Shown: positions 10,371 through 19,510 of the stretch, one piece after another | How positions within the stretch are numbered: position 1 is the first letter of the stretch | Layout of the letters: every line of letters starts with the position of its first letter | NCBI GenBank assembly: GCA_963792175.1 | Contig: CAWBVG010000042.1 | Location: 62,001-126,000 of the forward strand | Source of the DNA: CAWBVG01 sp963792175 | GTDB taxonomy: Bacteria > Acidobacteriota > Vicinamibacteria > Vicinamibacterales > CAVVIG01 | Length of the DNA: 64,000 nucleotides | Reading direction: 5' to 3' | Program-made: the position numbers and the translations under genes | The notes under the pieces: generated by a model | The model's database searches: none | What the model was told of the DNA's origin: nothing | What the model saw: the letters and a program-made list of their open reading frames with translations, nothing else

Positions 10371-11370
10371 TCGACGGGACCCACTCGGCGCCGCCCCGGG
10401 GACGATCGAGGGGCGGGCGCTCGCCAGAAAGGTGCTCGAAACCGAGGCGGCGGCCATCCTCGCGCTGGTCGATCGACTGGACGAGAGATTCGATCAGGCC
10501 GTGCAGCTGCTGCTGGAGTGCAAGGGCCGCGTCATCCTGACCGGCATGGGCAAGTCGGGCATCATCTGCCAGAAGATCGCCGCGACACTCTCGAGCACCG
10601 GCACCGCCTCGTTCTTCATGCATCCCGCCGAAGCGATGCACGGCGATCTCGGCGTGATTCGTGGCGACGATGTGGTGATCGCGCTGTCGTACAGCGGCGA
10701 GACCGACGAGCTGCTGCGGCTGCTCGAACGGATCCGGCGCCTTGGCGCGAAGCTGGTGGCCATCACCGGCCGCGCGGTCTCGACGCTGGCACAGTCGGCC
10801 GACGTCGCGCTGGATTGCAGCGTCACGGAAGAGGCGTGCCCGATGAACCTGGTGCCGACCGCCAGCACGACGGCCGCGCTCGCGATCGGGGACGCGCTGG
10901 CGATGACGCTGCTCGTGGAAAAGGGCTTCCGCCAGGAGGACTTCGCGAGTCTCCACCCCGGCGGCAAGCTCGGGAAGCGGCTGATGCGCGTCGAGGCGCT
11001 GATGCACTGCGGCAAGCACTGCCCGATCGTGCGCACGGACACGCGAATGCGCGACGTGATCTACGAGATGTCGAGCAAAGGCCTCGGCATGACCTGCGTC
11101 GTCGATGACGACGACACGCTCCTCGGCATCATCACGGACGGCGATCTGCGGCGCCGCATGGAGCGCGGCACGGAGATTCTCGATCTGACCGCCGGGGACA
11201 TGATGACGCGGCACCCGATCACGGTCGCGCCCGACACGCTCGCGGCCGAAGCGCTCAATATCATGGAGCAGCGGAAGATCACCGCGATCGTGGTCGCCGA
11301 TATCGGCCAGCCGGGACGGGTCGCCGGCGTCGTGCACATCCACGATCTGTGGCGCTTGGAGATGTTCTAG
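10363..11370 (+). CDS. kdsD: Arabinose-5-phosphate isomerase (SIS + two CBS domains)
   Basis: A 335-residue KdsD/KpsF enzyme that makes arabinose 5-phosphate from ribulose 5-phosphate for KdsA. The SIS domain has TGMGKSGIICQKIAATLSSTG and FMHPAEAMHGDLG, and SYSGETDELLRLL. Two CBS modules follow (THxG-type HPITVAPDTLAAEALNIMEQ in the second), which commonly sense nucleotides. The operon order with kdsA and kdsC fits the pathway. Confidence 0.95.
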   Translation: MADRRDPLGAAPGTIEGRALARKVLETEAAAILALVDRLDERFDQAVQLLLECKGRVILTGMGKSGIICQKIAATLSSTGTASFFMHPAEAMHGDLGVIRGDDVVIALSYSGETDELLRLLERIRRLGAKLVAITGRAVSTLAQSADVALDCSVTEEACPMNLVPTASTTAALAIGDALAMTLLVEKGFRQEDFASLHPGGKLGKRLMRVEALMHCGKHCPIVRTDTRMRDVIYEMSSKGLGMTCVVDDDDTLLGIITDGDLRRRMERGTEILDLTAGDMMTRHPITVAPDTLAAEALNIMEQRKITAIVVADIGQPGRVAGVVHIHDLWRLEMF

Positions 11371-11371
11371 A

Positions 11372-11460
11372 ACGGGAGATGGGGCTGGGGGCTGGGAGCG
11401 GAATCTGCCAGTCGATGGCGCGGTACGTTAGCCGAGTCCCCAGTCCCAGTCCCGCATCCG
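11372..11460. repeat. Inverted word array 7 (word GGGGCTGGGA)
   Basis: GGGGCTGGGGGCTGGGAG at 11382-11399 is mirrored by TCCCCAGTCCCAGTCCC at 11439-11455. It lies between kdsD and kdsC, inside an otherwise tightly packed operon. Confidence 0.65.
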
Positions 11461-11475
11461 CGTTGGAGAGTCATC

Positions 11476-12003
11476 GTGATCAGCGCTCGCGCGGCGAAGA
11501 TCAGACTGATCCTCTTCGACGTCGACGGCGTGCTGACCGACGGCAAGATCCTTCTCAACGCCGACGGCACGGAGAGCAAGCAGTTCGACATCAAGGACGG
11601 TACCGGGATCATCTGGGCGCAGCGGGCCGGGCTGACCGTGGGGTTCCTGTCGGCGCGGACCTCCGCGGCGACCGGACTGCGCGCCGCCCAGCTCGGCATC
11701 ACGCTCGTGCACCAGGGCGTCGCCAGCAAACTGGAATCCTACGAACAGATCGTCGACTCACTGCTGATGGAGGACGAGCACGTGGCGTACATGGGCGACG
11801 ACGTGCTCGACCTGCCGGTGCTCGGACGGGTCGGCCTCGCCGCCGCGCCGGCCGATGCGGTCGAAGACGTGCGCACGCGTGTCCACTGGGTCAGCGCGGC
11901 AAGAGGCGGCCACGGCGCCGCACGCGATCTGGTGGAGCTGGTGCTTCGCGCCCAGGACCGCTGGGACAGCCTGCTCGCCGAGTTCGTGGAGCAGCCGACA
12001 TGA
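11476..12003 (+). CDS. kdsC: Kdo-8-phosphate phosphatase
   Basis: A 175-residue HAD-superfamily phosphatase that releases Kdo from Kdo 8-phosphate. The motif I DVDGVLTDG (around residue 15), the QFDIKDGTGI segment, motif II LSARTS and motif IV MGDDVLDLPVL are those of the KdsC/YrbI family, and there is no cap domain, as expected. Its TGA overlaps the ATG of lapB (ATGA), so the pair is coupled. Confidence 0.94.
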   Translation: MISARAAKIRLILFDVDGVLTDGKILLNADGTESKQFDIKDGTGIIWAQRAGLTVGFLSARTSAATGLRAAQLGITLVHQGVASKLESYEQIVDSLLMEDEHVAYMGDDVLDLPVLGRVGLAAAPADAVEDVRTRVHWVSAARGGHGAARDLVELVLRAQDRWDSLLAEFVEQPT

Positions 12004-13220
12004 GCGGCTATGGTCCGCTGCTTGCGGTGCTCATCGCCCTGCTGATCGGCCTGACCATCGGCAAGGCCTGGGAACGCTACAAGCTGCGGGATGGCAAGTG
12101 GATCGATCGGCGACGCGCCCGGCAGTCACCCCACTACATTCTCGGACTCAATTTCCTGGTGGCGAACCAGATCGACCTGGCGATCGAGGAGCTGAGCCGC
12201 GCCGCCAGCCTCGACGCGGACGCGCTCGAAGTCCACATGATTCTCGGCAATCTGTACCGCGAGAAAGGACAGGTCGGCAAAGCCATCGCGGCGCATCAGG
12301 GGCTGCTGCAGCGGCCGCGGCTCAGCAAGCTCGAGCACGCCTATGTCCTGCTGTGCCTGGGCCTCGACTACAAGCGCGGCGGCTTCGTCGATCGCGCGCT
12401 CGAGGCGTTCAACGAGGTGCTGAGACTCGACCCGAAGAACGAGTACGCGCTTCTCAACCTGCAGAAGCTGCACGAGGAACAGCACCAATGGACCGAGGCG
12501 TACGACACGCGGCAGCGCCTGTCCACGCTGGCGGCGACCGACGCCCGGCCGCAGAGTCAGGCGATTCTCGCCTTCCTCGAAAACGAGATCGGACTCGAGG
12601 CGATCCGCCGGAAGGATCACACGGAGGCGATCCGGCGGTTCGAGGCCGCGATCGATCTCGATGCGCGCGCCGTCCCGGCGTATCTGAACCTCGGCGACGT
12701 CAAGGTCGCCCAGGGCGACGAGCGCGAGGCGGCGGCGATCTGGGAAAAAGTGATCGAGGTCGCGCCGGACCGCGCGTACCTGACCTTCGATCGGCTCGAG
12801 GCCCTCGCGATCCGCACCGGTAACGCCGACCGCTTCACCCGATTGTGCCGCCGCCTGATCGACGACAGCCCGCAGGACTGGCGCGCGCGTCTCGCGCTGT
12901 CACGGCACCTCGCCGCCGGCGGCCACGCCCGCGAAGCACTCGACCTTCTGTTCGCCGCGCTGGTGCAGAACCCGCACGCGCTCAGCATCCATCAGGCGAT
13001 CTGGCGCGCGCTCGGCCAGTTGCACCACCCGGCCGCGCTCGTGGATCGGTACGGCGAGCTGACCGAACACGCGGTGTTCTACCTCGACCCGCACATCTGC
13101 ACGCGCTGCCGCTATCGCAGCACCGAGCTGCTCTGGCAGTGCCCGCATTGTCACGACTGGAACACGTTTGTCGAAGAGCGCATCGCTCCCGCGCAGGACA
13201 CGACGGAAGTGGAGGTCTGA
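12000..13220 (+). CDS. lapB: LapB-type TPR protein with rubredoxin-like zinc domain
   Basis: 406 residues with the LapB (YciM) plan: an N-terminal membrane helix (LLAVLIALLIGLTIGKAWERYK), a run of TPR repeats, and a C-terminal metal-binding domain with two Cys pairs (CTRCRY and CPHCHDW). In E. coli, LapB stays at the inner membrane and regulates LpxC turnover, matching LPS supply to demand. Its coupling to kdsC supports an LPS role. No frameshift is seen. Confidence 0.88.
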   Translation: MSGYGPLLAVLIALLIGLTIGKAWERYKLRDGKWIDRRRARQSPHYILGLNFLVANQIDLAIEELSRAASLDADALEVHMILGNLYREKGQVGKAIAAHQGLLQRPRLSKLEHAYVLLCLGLDYKRGGFVDRALEAFNEVLRLDPKNEYALLNLQKLHEEQHQWTEAYDTRQRLSTLAATDARPQSQAILAFLENEIGLEAIRRKDHTEAIRRFEAAIDLDARAVPAYLNLGDVKVAQGDEREAAAIWEKVIEVAPDRAYLTFDRLEALAIRTGNADRFTRLCRRLIDDSPQDWRARLALSRHLAAGGHAREALDLLFAALVQNPHALSIHQAIWRALGQLHHPAALVDRYGELTEHAVFYLDPHICTRCRYRSTELLWQCPHCHDWNTFVEERIAPAQDTTEVEV

Positions 13221-13274
13221 CGTCAGTCCCTAGCGCGCGGGGCTGAGCCGCCTAGCCTAGCCTGATAGCTGCTT

Positions 13275-13850
13275 CTAGTACGTCTCTCCGACCTGGCGAT
13301 CCGTCTCCTCGAATGTCCCATCGGTGCGGATCACGAAGTCGGCGCGCGCGGCTTTTTTTTCCGTCGGCCATTGCGCCGCAAGGCGCTGGCGCGCCGCGTC
13401 TTCAGTCAGTCCCCGCCGAACGAGCCGCGCGATCTGCAACTCCGGCGGACAGGCGGTGACAACGACGCGGCCGAAGTCCTTCTCGCCGCCGGATTCGTAC
13501 AGAAGCGGCACGTCCACGATCGCGATCGGATCGCCGAGGCGCTCGAAGCCATGCAGTCCGGCGGCGATCGCGCGGTACACGGCGGGGTGCACAATCGCTT
13601 CGAGCTCGCGACGCGCCTGCGCGTCGTCGAACACAATCGGGCCCAGCTTTCTGCGATCGACGGACCCATCGGCTGCCAGCACTTCGGATCCAAACCGTGC
13701 CGCAATCGCGGCGGTCGCCTCGGTGCCCGCGGCCTGCACGCCGCGGACGAGGGCGTCCGCGTCCAGGCAGGCGATGCCACGTCCGCGAAACTGATCGAGC
13801 ACGTAGCTCTTGCCCGTCGCGATACCGCCGGTGAGCGCTACTCGCAGCAT
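13275..13850 (-). CDS. coaE: Dephospho-CoA kinase
   Basis: About 191 residues. Catalyses the last step of coenzyme A synthesis, phosphorylating the 3'-hydroxyl of dephospho-CoA. The P-loop GGIATGKS is at the N-terminus, followed by CLDADALVR, an IVHPAV segment, VDVPLLYESG and the lid RQRLAAQWP. ATG at 13850 is chosen; GTG at 13856 is also possible. The 50-base spacer to lapB (convergent) holds only a short CCTAGCCTAGC repeat. Confidence 0.95.
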   Translation of the reverse strand: MLRVALTGGIATGKSYVLDQFRGRGIACLDADALVRGVQAAGTEATAAIAARFGSEVLAADGSVDRRKLGPIVFDDAQARRELEAIVHPAVYRAIAAGLHGFERLGDPIAIVDVPLLYESGGEKDFGRVVVTACPPELQIARLVRRGLTEDAARQRLAAQWPTEKKAARADFVIRTDGTFEETDRQVGETY

Positions 13851-13860
13851 GGGCACGGGC

Positions 13861-14796
13861 CTATCCAGCCCATCCCGCCCTCTGCATCGCAGCGGTGACC
13901 GTGTTCTTCAGCAGCATGGCGATCGTCAGCGGGCCGACGCCGCCGGGGACGGGTGACAGCGCGCCGGCCACTTCCGCGACATCCGGATGCACGTCGCCGA
14001 CGACGAGCGATCCCTTCCGCTCGAATACTTCGCGGCGCTTCGATCCGACGGGGAACAGACGATCGATCACGGATCGATCCGATACCTGGGTGGTCCCGAC
14101 GTCGACAACAGCCGCGCCCGGCTTGACGAACGAGGACGTCACGAATCCCGGCCGGCCGATCGCGGAGACGAGGATGTCGCCTTCCGAGGCGATGCGCGGC
14201 AGGTCCACCGTTCGAGAGTGACAGACCGTGACGGTCGCGTTGCCATGCAGGAGAAGGAGCGCCATCGGCTTACCAACGATGTCGCTGCGCCCGATGACGA
14301 CGGCGTGCGCACCGGCGATCTTGACCCCCGATCGTTCCAGCAGCTGGATGACTCCCGACGGCGTGCAGGATGCCAGCGCCGCCCGGCTCTGCACCAGCCG
14401 CCCGACGTTGATCGGATGAAGGCCGTCGACGTCCTTCGCGGGATCGATGGCGTCGAACACGCGACGCTCGGCGTCGGCGCCCATCGCCGCCGGGAGCGGC
14501 GACTGCACGAGGATGCCGTCGTGGACGTCGCTCGCGTTCAGACGGGCCACGATCGACAGCAGTTCGTCGAGCGACGCCGTCGCCGGCAGCCGCTCGAGAT
14601 CGGTTCTCAGCCCGGCCTCCCCTGCCGATTTCAGTTTGTTCCTGACGTAGATGGCAGATGCAGGGTCGTCGCCGACCAGGACGATCGCCAGCGCCGGCGG
14701 GCGTCCGGCACGCGCCGTGAACGCGGCGATGGTCGGCGCCGATTCGGCGCGGATCTGGTTGGCGACGGCAATGCCGTCGAGCAGCCTGGCCGTCAT
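13861..14796 (-). CDS. folD: Bifunctional methylene-THF dehydrogenase / methenyl-THF cyclohydrolase
   Basis: A 311-residue FolD, which interconverts one-carbon folates. The substrate Lys lies in AIYVRNKLKSAGEAG, followed by GILVQSPLP, the DVDGLHPINVGRL block, the NADP-binding VVIGRSDIVGKPMALLLL and PVPGGVGPLTIAMLLKNT near the end. The length is slightly above average because of a loop around SVIDRLFPVGSKRREVFERK. It overlaps the channel gene upstream by four bases (ATGA). Confidence 0.96.
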   Translation of the reverse strand: MTARLLDGIAVANQIRAESAPTIAAFTARAGRPPALAIVLVGDDPASAIYVRNKLKSAGEAGLRTDLERLPATASLDELLSIVARLNASDVHDGILVQSPLPAAMGADAERRVFDAIDPAKDVDGLHPINVGRLVQSRAALASCTPSGVIQLLERSGVKIAGAHAVVIGRSDIVGKPMALLLLHGNATVTVCHSRTVDLPRIASEGDILVSAIGRPGFVTSSFVKPGAAVVDVGTTQVSDRSVIDRLFPVGSKRREVFERKGSLVVGDVHPDVAEVAGALSPVPGGVGPLTIAMLLKNTVTAAMQRAGWAG

Positions 14797-15813
14797 TGGC
14801 CGGCGGCCTCGGTCTCGAGGCGGCGCAGCGAGTCCGGCCGGCCGAGCACGACGAGCTTGTCACCAATGCGAATGGCCGTGTCTGGTTCGGGATTGAACTC
14901 CATCGATCGATCGTGCCGCTGGATGCCGACGACGATCACGCCGTAGCGCTGGCGCAGGTTCGCATCGAGAATCGTCGTGGACGCCAGCGGCGACGATGCG
15001 GCAATCGTGATCTCCTCCATCGCCAGATCGATATTCTCGGTGCTCGTCGCGAGCTCCACGAAGTCGACGACGGCCGGCCGCAGGGCGGTCTGCGCAATCT
15101 GCACCGCGCCAATCTGATACGGCGAGATGACGCGGTCCGCGCCCGCCCGCTTCAGCTTCTGCGTCGCATCCTCGGTTTCCGCGCGCCCCACGATGAACAG
15201 ATCGGGCCGCATGACCCGCGCGCTCAGGACGGCGTACACGTTTTCGGCGTCGGTACCCACCGCGGCAATCAGCCCCCGCGCCCGCGCGATGCCGACGCGC
15301 TTGAGCACGTCCTCCCGGCTGGCGTCGGCTTCCACGCCGAGGGCGCCGTCTTCAATCGCGGCCTGCAAACGCTCCGGGCTGCGCTCGACGACGACAAACG
15401 GCACGCCCTGGCGCGTGAACTGCCGCGCCACGATGCTGCCGATGCGGCCGTAACCGCAGATGATGAAGTGATCCTTAATCGATTCGAGCATACGTTCGTG
15501 ACGGCGCCGTTGCAGCCGCTTGGGCAGCCCGCCCTCCACGACCACCGTGGCCAGTAGTGTAAAGGTGTACAGCGCGGCGCCGACGCCGCCCAGCAGCAGC
15601 ACGACGGTGAACCGCTGACCGGCGCGCGACAGGTTGGTGGGCGCCTCGACCGTCGTCAGCGCGAGGACGGTCATGGTAGAACGCGTCCCAGGCGCCTCGG
15701 CCGTCGGTGATCATGAAACCGAGGGTGCCAATCCCGATCACCGAAAGAAGAAGGGCGACCGCGAATCCCGGGCCTTGTGCCCGAAACCAGTGGCCGCCCT
15801 GTACGGGTGTCAC
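14793..15813 (-). CDS. TrkA-domain ion-channel-like protein (with one frameshift)
   Basis: A two-helix channel-like membrane part followed by cytosolic RCK domains. Helix one is FAVALLLSVIGIGTLGFM, then the pore region, then VVLLLGGVGAALYTFTLLATVV. TrkA-N begins at HFIICGYGRIGSIVARQF with NAD-binding GYGRIG, and a TrkA-C-like domain ends the protein. One extra base at about 15675 (TACCATG for TACATG) breaks the frame inside the pore loop. The pore segment reads LTTVEAP, without a recognisable GYG filter. The gene would control K+ or another cation. Confidence 0.8.
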
Positions 15814-15822
15814 TGAGCAGTG

Positions 15823-17319
15823 TCAGTGCCGCGCTGCCTGGACCTTGCTCTCGGCGAGCAGCTTGCTGTGCTTGATGCCGTACGAGAAGTAGAACACGAG
15901 TCCGATCACCAGCCAGACGATCAATCGCAGCCAGTTGGTCCAGCCGAGCCCGTAAATCATCGACCCGCAGACCACGATGCCGAGGATGGCGACGAGCGGC
16001 AGCGCCGGCACGGTGAAGCCGCGGGGTATGTCCGGCCGGCGCACTCGCATGATCCACACGCCGGCGCAGACGAGCATGAAGGCGAACAGCGTGCCGATGC
16101 TCGTCATCTCCCCGACGATGTTCTCCGGGATGAAGCCGGCAAAGGCCGCCGTCAGGAAGAAGAACAGGATGTTCGACTTCCACGGCGTCCTGTACCTCGG
16201 GTGCAGTTCGGAGAAGACCTTGGACACGAGGCCGTCGTGGCTCATCGAATAGAAGACGCGCGACTGGCCCAGGAGCATGACGAGGATCACCGACGAGAAC
16301 CCGGCAAGAATGGCGACCGTCACGAACTTGGCTAGCCACGCGTAGCCGGTCATGTACTTCGTGATCGCGAAGGCGACTGACGCCTCTTTGCCCGCGGTCC
16401 GGAAGTCCTCGACCGTCGCGACGCCGCTCAGCACGTACGAGAACAGCACGTACAACACCGTGCAGATGACCAGCGAGCCCAGGATGCCGATCGGCATATC
16501 GCGCTTCGGGTTCTTGGCCTCCTGCGCCGCGGTCGACACCGCGTCGAATCCGATGAAGGCAAAGAACACGACGCCGGCGGCCCCCAGAATGCCCATCACA
16601 CCGCCGTAGGGATGAACCACGCCCTGCGGGGTCGTGTAGGTCGTCGGGGCTGGAACAAACGGCGTGTGATTGGCGGGGTTGATGAATTGCCAGCCGATGC
16701 CGATCACCAGCAACACAATCGTGACCTTGGTGATGACGATGACCGTGTTGACGGTGGCCGATTCCGAGATGCCGCGAATCAGCAGCGCCGTTAGAAGAGC
16801 CAGGACGATGATGGCGGGGATGTTGATGATGCCGTGCACGCCGTCGGGCGACGCCTCGAGCGGTGAATGGCACCATTCATACGGTATGTGAAGCCCGACG
16901 TACTCGAGCACCTTGTTGAAGTACTCGCTCCACGCGATCGCGACCGTCGCGGCGCCGACGGCGTACTCGAGGATCAGGTCCCAGCCGATGATCCAGGCGA
17001 CGAGCTCGCCCATCGTCGCGTACGAGTAGGTGTAGGCGCTTCCCGCGATCGGAATCATCGACGCGAACTCGGCGTAGCACAGGCCCGCGAACGCGCAACC
17101 CACGCCGGCCACGATGAACGCGATGGTCACCGACGGACCCGACCGCTCGGCGATCGCGGCGGCGGTTCGCACGAAGAGCCCGGCGCCGATGATCGCGCCG
17201 ATGCCGAGCGCGACGAGCGCGCCCGGACCGAGCGTCCGTTTCAGCGTCGTCTCGCCGCTGCCTGCGACGTCGATCAGAAGGCGGTCGATTGACTTGGTCC
17301 GAAACAATGCACCAGCCAC
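15823..17319 (-). CDS. APC-family amino acid permease
   Basis: A 498-residue transporter of the cationic amino acid (CAT/YfnA) branch. It starts at GTG 17319, eight bases after AAAGGGGA. The family signature GALVALGIGAIIGAGLFV (helix 1) and the later block FIGFDAVSTAAQEAKNPKRD match the family closely. About 12-14 hydrophobic helices are visible, ending in a short basic tail. It likely imports amino acids with protons. Substrate is not determined. Confidence 0.93.
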   Translation of the reverse strand: MAGALFRTKSIDRLLIDVAGSGETTLKRTLGPGALVALGIGAIIGAGLFVRTAAAIAERSGPSVTIAFIVAGVGCAFAGLCYAEFASMIPIAGSAYTYSYATMGELVAWIIGWDLILEYAVGAATVAIAWSEYFNKVLEYVGLHIPYEWCHSPLEASPDGVHGIINIPAIIVLALLTALLIRGISESATVNTVIVITKVTIVLLVIGIGWQFINPANHTPFVPAPTTYTTPQGVVHPYGGVMGILGAAGVVFFAFIGFDAVSTAAQEAKNPKRDMPIGILGSLVICTVLYVLFSYVLSGVATVEDFRTAGKEASVAFAITKYMTGYAWLAKFVTVAILAGFSSVILVMLLGQSRVFYSMSHDGLVSKVFSELHPRYRTPWKSNILFFFLTAAFAGFIPENIVGEMTSIGTLFAFMLVCAGVWIMRVRRPDIPRGFTVPALPLVAILGIVVCGSMIYGLGWTNWLRLIVWLVIGLVFYFSYGIKHSKLLAESKVQAARH

Positions 17320-17491
17320 TATGTCCCCTTTCAGTTCAGTTGATTGAGCCGAGCCCACCTGACCGGGAGCCGCCAGGCTCCACCGGCGAGAGACCAACGC
17401 GATTATACGCGGCGCGGCCGGCTTGCCGTCGAAGCGCCAAAGCCACGATAGTCGAGCCTGCCTCGCCGAAGCGGCGAAGCCGCGAAGGCGG

Positions 17492-18769
17492 TCACCGTGC
17501 CGGCGCGAATGTCCTGACCGTGACTTCCGGAAACCGCGGCGCCCCAGACAACAGCGTCGATCGCCGGCCGAGGAGTTCCTGGTCGAAGAACTCCCGGACC
17601 ACCGCGCGGGTAATGTCGGCGATTCGCGCGGGGGCAATCGGGCCCATCACCGGCCGCTCGCGCAGCGGTCCGCCCCAGAATGCCAGGTCGATGAAGTCGA
17701 GGTGACGGGTATCCCGCACGTCGACGCGGTAATAGGGGCGGGCGGACCGCCGGTAGATCGCGTCGCTCGCGCCGGCACGGCCGGGCCGCGCCGAGTAGAC
17801 CATCAAAAACGGACGACTCATCGTCGCGTCGATCATCGTCCCGTACTGGGGAATGCCATCGAGGTTCAGCCCCGCCCTGCACCGCCGGTCCTCTACGCAG
17901 AACTGGCCCGCGGTCACGCCGCCCATGGAATGTCCGAAAACACCCAGACGGCTGAAGTCGATCCGGGCGGCAAGACGACCGATCGGGCCATCCGACGCGA
18001 GGCTCGACAGTCGATCGACCACGAGCCTGGTGTCTTCAACCCAGCGCCGCAGCGCGAGATGGGTCTTGTGAAGTCCGCCAAGATAGCCGCGCAGCAGCCG
18101 GAGTTGCTCCGCTTCGTCCGTATTCTTCGTGACCGACGCCATGGTTTCGTCTTCGGGGCCCCACTCACTGAAGACCTCGGCAATCGGCTTCAGAAACGAC
18201 CCGCTCGTGTCGAGCATCCTGACGACGCGGCCGTCCGCCAGCGTCGCGGCTGACGCCTCGAAGGGGTGCACGATGCTCAAGACGGCGTAGCCGTGGCTGG
18301 CCAGATCCTCCAGAAGCGCCGTGTGGGCGCTCGGGACGCTGGTATACCCGTGAGAAAAAACGAGCACCGGCAGCCTGCGGCCGTCGGCAACCGGCGGCGC
18401 ATCGAGCTGGGCGTGCGTCCGCACGTGCTCGAGCGCGTCAAATGTCGTTTCGGGTGCCCGAAAGACGCTCGCGAACGTTCGTGCCTCGGCTAACCCCTCG
18501 CGCAGGTAAGGCGCGACCTGGCCGCCGCGCGCTGTCGTGGGATACCAGATAAGTACTTCGACGTTTCGCGGTTCGCTCCGATCGGTGAACGCTTCCTGTC
18601 GTAACGGGTCGGTCAGCCGCCATGTCGTCGTGCCGACGGCGAACCGTCCGGTGGGCGCCGGCAACTCGAAGGGCGCCGGCGGAATGGTTTGCGACATCGC
18701 AATCTCGTGAGGCCGAGCGCCGAGAAGGACCGCAGCGGCAATCGACGCGCGGAGCGTGCGCGCCCTCAT
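17492..18769 (-). CDS. Secreted alpha/beta hydrolase, PAF-acetylhydrolase-like
   Basis: A 425-residue hydrolase with an N-terminal export signal (RASIAAAVLLGARP). It shows the PAF-AH II pattern: an oxyanion segment LVFSHGYTS (137-145), nucleophile elbow GHSMGG (279-284, Ser281), a possible acid Asp in LNLDGIP and His in RDTRHLDF. Family members cleave short acyl chains from phospholipids or esters. The C-terminus beyond the catalytic His is unusual in length. It overlaps no neighbour and ends 172 bases before the permease start. Confidence 0.85.
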   Translation of the reverse strand: MRARTLRASIAAAVLLGARPHEIAMSQTIPPAPFELPAPTGRFAVGTTTWRLTDPLRQEAFTDRSEPRNVEVLIWYPTTARGGQVAPYLREGLAEARTFASVFRAPETTFDALEHVRTHAQLDAPPVADGRRLPVLVFSHGYTSVPSAHTALLEDLASHGYAVLSIVHPFEASAATLADGRVVRMLDTSGSFLKPIAEVFSEWGPEDETMASVTKNTDEAEQLRLLRGYLGGLHKTHLALRRWVEDTRLVVDRLSSLASDGPIGRLAARIDFSRLGVFGHSMGGVTAGQFCVEDRRCRAGLNLDGIPQYGTMIDATMSRPFLMVYSARPGRAGASDAIYRRSARPYYRVDVRDTRHLDFIDLAFWGGPLRERPVMGPIAPARIADITRAVVREFFDQELLGRRSTLLSGAPRFPEVTVRTFAPAR

Positions 18770-18770
18770 G

Positions 18771-19499
18771 TCATGTCACGCTGTTCAGCACGCGCAGGTA
18801 GTTGCGCGTCTGCCCTTCAGGATCGCCTGTTGCCAGAAGGTCGCCGATGACTGCCACGGACGTGGCGCCGGCCGCGATGACCGACGCGGCGCGCTCCAGA
18901 GTAATCCCGCCAATCGCAACCAGCGGCAGGCCGCGAGCCGTCGTGCGCCGGGCGGCGCCGGCGACTCGCTCCAGCCCAATCGCCTCGTAGCCCGTGTGCT
19001 TGGTCGTCGTGCCAAACACCGGTCCGATCGCGACGTAGCTGACCGGTTCGTCGAGCGCCCGCTCGAGCTGCTCCACCGTGTGCGTGGACAGGCCGACGAC
19101 GGCGTCCGCACCCACCACTTGTCGAACCGCGCGGGGCGACAGGTCCTCCTGGCCGACGTGCACGCCGCCGGCGCCGGAGAGCCGCGCGATATCGGCGCGG
19201 TCATTGACGATCACCATCGCGTCGAACGGCCGCGCGAGCTCGACGATCGCTTTGGCAGTATCGAGGAACGCGGCGCCGGTCAGATGCTTTGCGCGCAGTT
19301 GCAGGAATCGGGCCCCGCCGGCGAGCAACGCGCGGGCAAGATCGGTCGGCGTCCAGCCGCAGCGTTCCGCCGCCTCGACGTCGACGATCGCATTCAGAAT
19401 CGGGAGTCGGGATTCGGGAGTCGGGAGCCGGAGTTTGGGAGTCGGGATTCGGGACTCGGGCTTGGGAACTCGGGGATCGAATCCCGAATCACGAACCAC
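18771..19499 (-). CDS. thiE: Thiamine-phosphate synthase (start inside a repeat array)
   Basis: Couples HMP-pyrophosphate and thiazole phosphate to thiamine phosphate. The TIM-barrel motifs are clear: FLQLRAKHLTG, VIVNDRADIARLSGAGGVHVGQEDL, SYVAIGPVFGTTTKHTG, and LVAIGGITLERAASVIAAGA. Homologues would begin close to AIVDVEAAERCGW, near 19390. The only standard start codon in frame is GTG 19499, so about 35 codons would be translated from array 8. Either this N-terminus is real, or a non-standard CTG/ATT start near 19397 is used. Confidence 0.9.
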   Translation of the reverse strand: MVRDSGFDPRVPKPESRIPTPKLRLPTPESRLPILNAIVDVEAAERCGWTPTDLARALLAGGARFLQLRAKHLTGAAFLDTAKAIVELARPFDAMVIVNDRADIARLSGAGGVHVGQEDLSPRAVRQVVGADAVVGLSTHTVEQLERALDEPVSYVAIGPVFGTTTKHTGYEAIGLERVAGAARRTTARGLPLVAIGGITLERAASVIAAGATSVAVIGDLLATGDPEGQTRNYLRVLNSVT

Positions 19500-19507
19500 G
19501 AATCCCG
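19399..19507. repeat. thiE: Inverted word array 8 (word GGGATTCGG/GGGAGTCGG)
   Basis: At least seven GGGA(T/G)TCGG-type words run through 19401-19475, answered by TCCCGAATC and ACGAATCCCG at 19482-19507. GATTCGGGA (19446-19454) and TCCCGAATC (19482-19490) are perfect complements. It overlaps the 5' end of the thiE reading frame and begins right after the accC stop. Confidence 0.75.
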
Positions 19508-19510
19508 CCC

